Positions 6,885 through 6,962 of a stretch of 6,962 nt of DNA are shown in pieces. The notes under the pieces are model-generated. The model saw only the letters and a program-made list of their open reading frames with translations, was not told the DNA's origin and did not search any database. How positions within the stretch are numbered: position 1 is the first letter of the stretch; every line of letters starts with the position of its first letter. Both the position numbers and the translations under genes were made by a program. This DNA is from Armatimonadaceae bacterium. GTDB lineage: Bacteria > Armatimonadota > Armatimonadia > Armatimonadales > Armatimonadaceae. The DNA is taken from the NCBI GenBank assembly GCA_030446525.1, contig JAUJNC010000222.1, forward strand, positions 1 to 6,962, in the 5' to 3' direction.

Positions 6885-6962
6885 ATGGAACGAAGACGGA
6901 TCACCAGGACGGTTTGGACGGCGACCTTGTCGGTGTGCCTGCTGGGCTGTGCGGGCTCGCAG
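6885..6962 (+). CDS. Start of a lipoprotein gene (partial, cut by window end)
   Basis: An ATG at 6885 with a strong ribosome binding site (GGGAGGGG, 6874-6881) opens a frame that runs off the window after 26 codons. The N-terminus has basic residues (ERRR, 2-5; R8), a hydrophobic stretch (VWTATLSVCLL, 10-20) and a lipobox LLGC with the lipidated cysteine at position 22, followed by AGS. This is a typical signal peptidase II signal, so the product should be anchored in a membrane. The function cannot be told from 26 residues. It is divergent from the pdxS operon; no convincing promoter was found for it in 6818-6873 (a TAAATA at 6864 lacks a properly spaced -35). Confidence 0.75.
   Translation, partial: MERRRITRTVWTATLSVCLLGCAGSQ

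Overview
The window is GC-rich bacterial DNA (third codon positions mostly G or C) with six or seven ordinary-looking genes, two short ORFs at the edges and very little intergenic space. The DUF1501 protein with a twin-arginine signal, a family greatly expanded in Planctomycetota, Verrucomicrobiota and related phyla such as Hydrogenedentota, suggests that part of the tree. The PdxS/PdxT type of vitamin B6 synthesis and the GTG starts do not narrow it further, so the phylum assignment is an inference.

Left part, + strand (20-1841): a 92-residue charged protein of unknown function is followed 27 bases later by a complete DUF1501 secreted protein. An intrinsic terminator (1811-1841) closes this unit. 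The crcB unit converges on it from the right, with only 76 bases between the two stop codons.

Middle and right part, - strand (1866-6817): one compact operon, read right to left, runs pdxS - Nudix hydrolase - pdxT - exported beta-propeller protein - LuxE-like acyl-protein synthetase - crcB. The junctions are GTGA, a 10-base overlap, a 3-base gap, GTGA and ATGA, so translation is probably coupled throughout. A very good sigma70-type promoter lies in front of pdxS (TTGAAA - 17 bp - TACAAT, 6789-6817). It has a perfect inverted repeat filling the spacer and a second small palindrome at the expected transcription start. PdxS and PdxT together form pyridoxal 5'-phosphate synthase; all recognised catalytic residues are present in both. 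The Nudix gene sits between the two subunits. The beta-propeller gene is broken: its signal peptide is in a different frame from the body, and codon pattern suggests three small indels within about 200 bases. LuxE-like and CrcB (fluoride channel) have no obvious functional link to B6 synthesis.

Right edge, + strand: a divergent gene begins at 6885 with a strong ribosome binding site and a lipoprotein signal peptide, and is cut by the window end.

No CRISPR, tRNA, rRNA, insertion sequence or phage gene was seen. The window looks mostly like ordinary metabolism. The points worth a second look are the broken beta-propeller gene, the B6 operon with an inserted Nudix gene, the palindrome-bearing promoter, and the LuxE-like gene without a visible LuxC partner.
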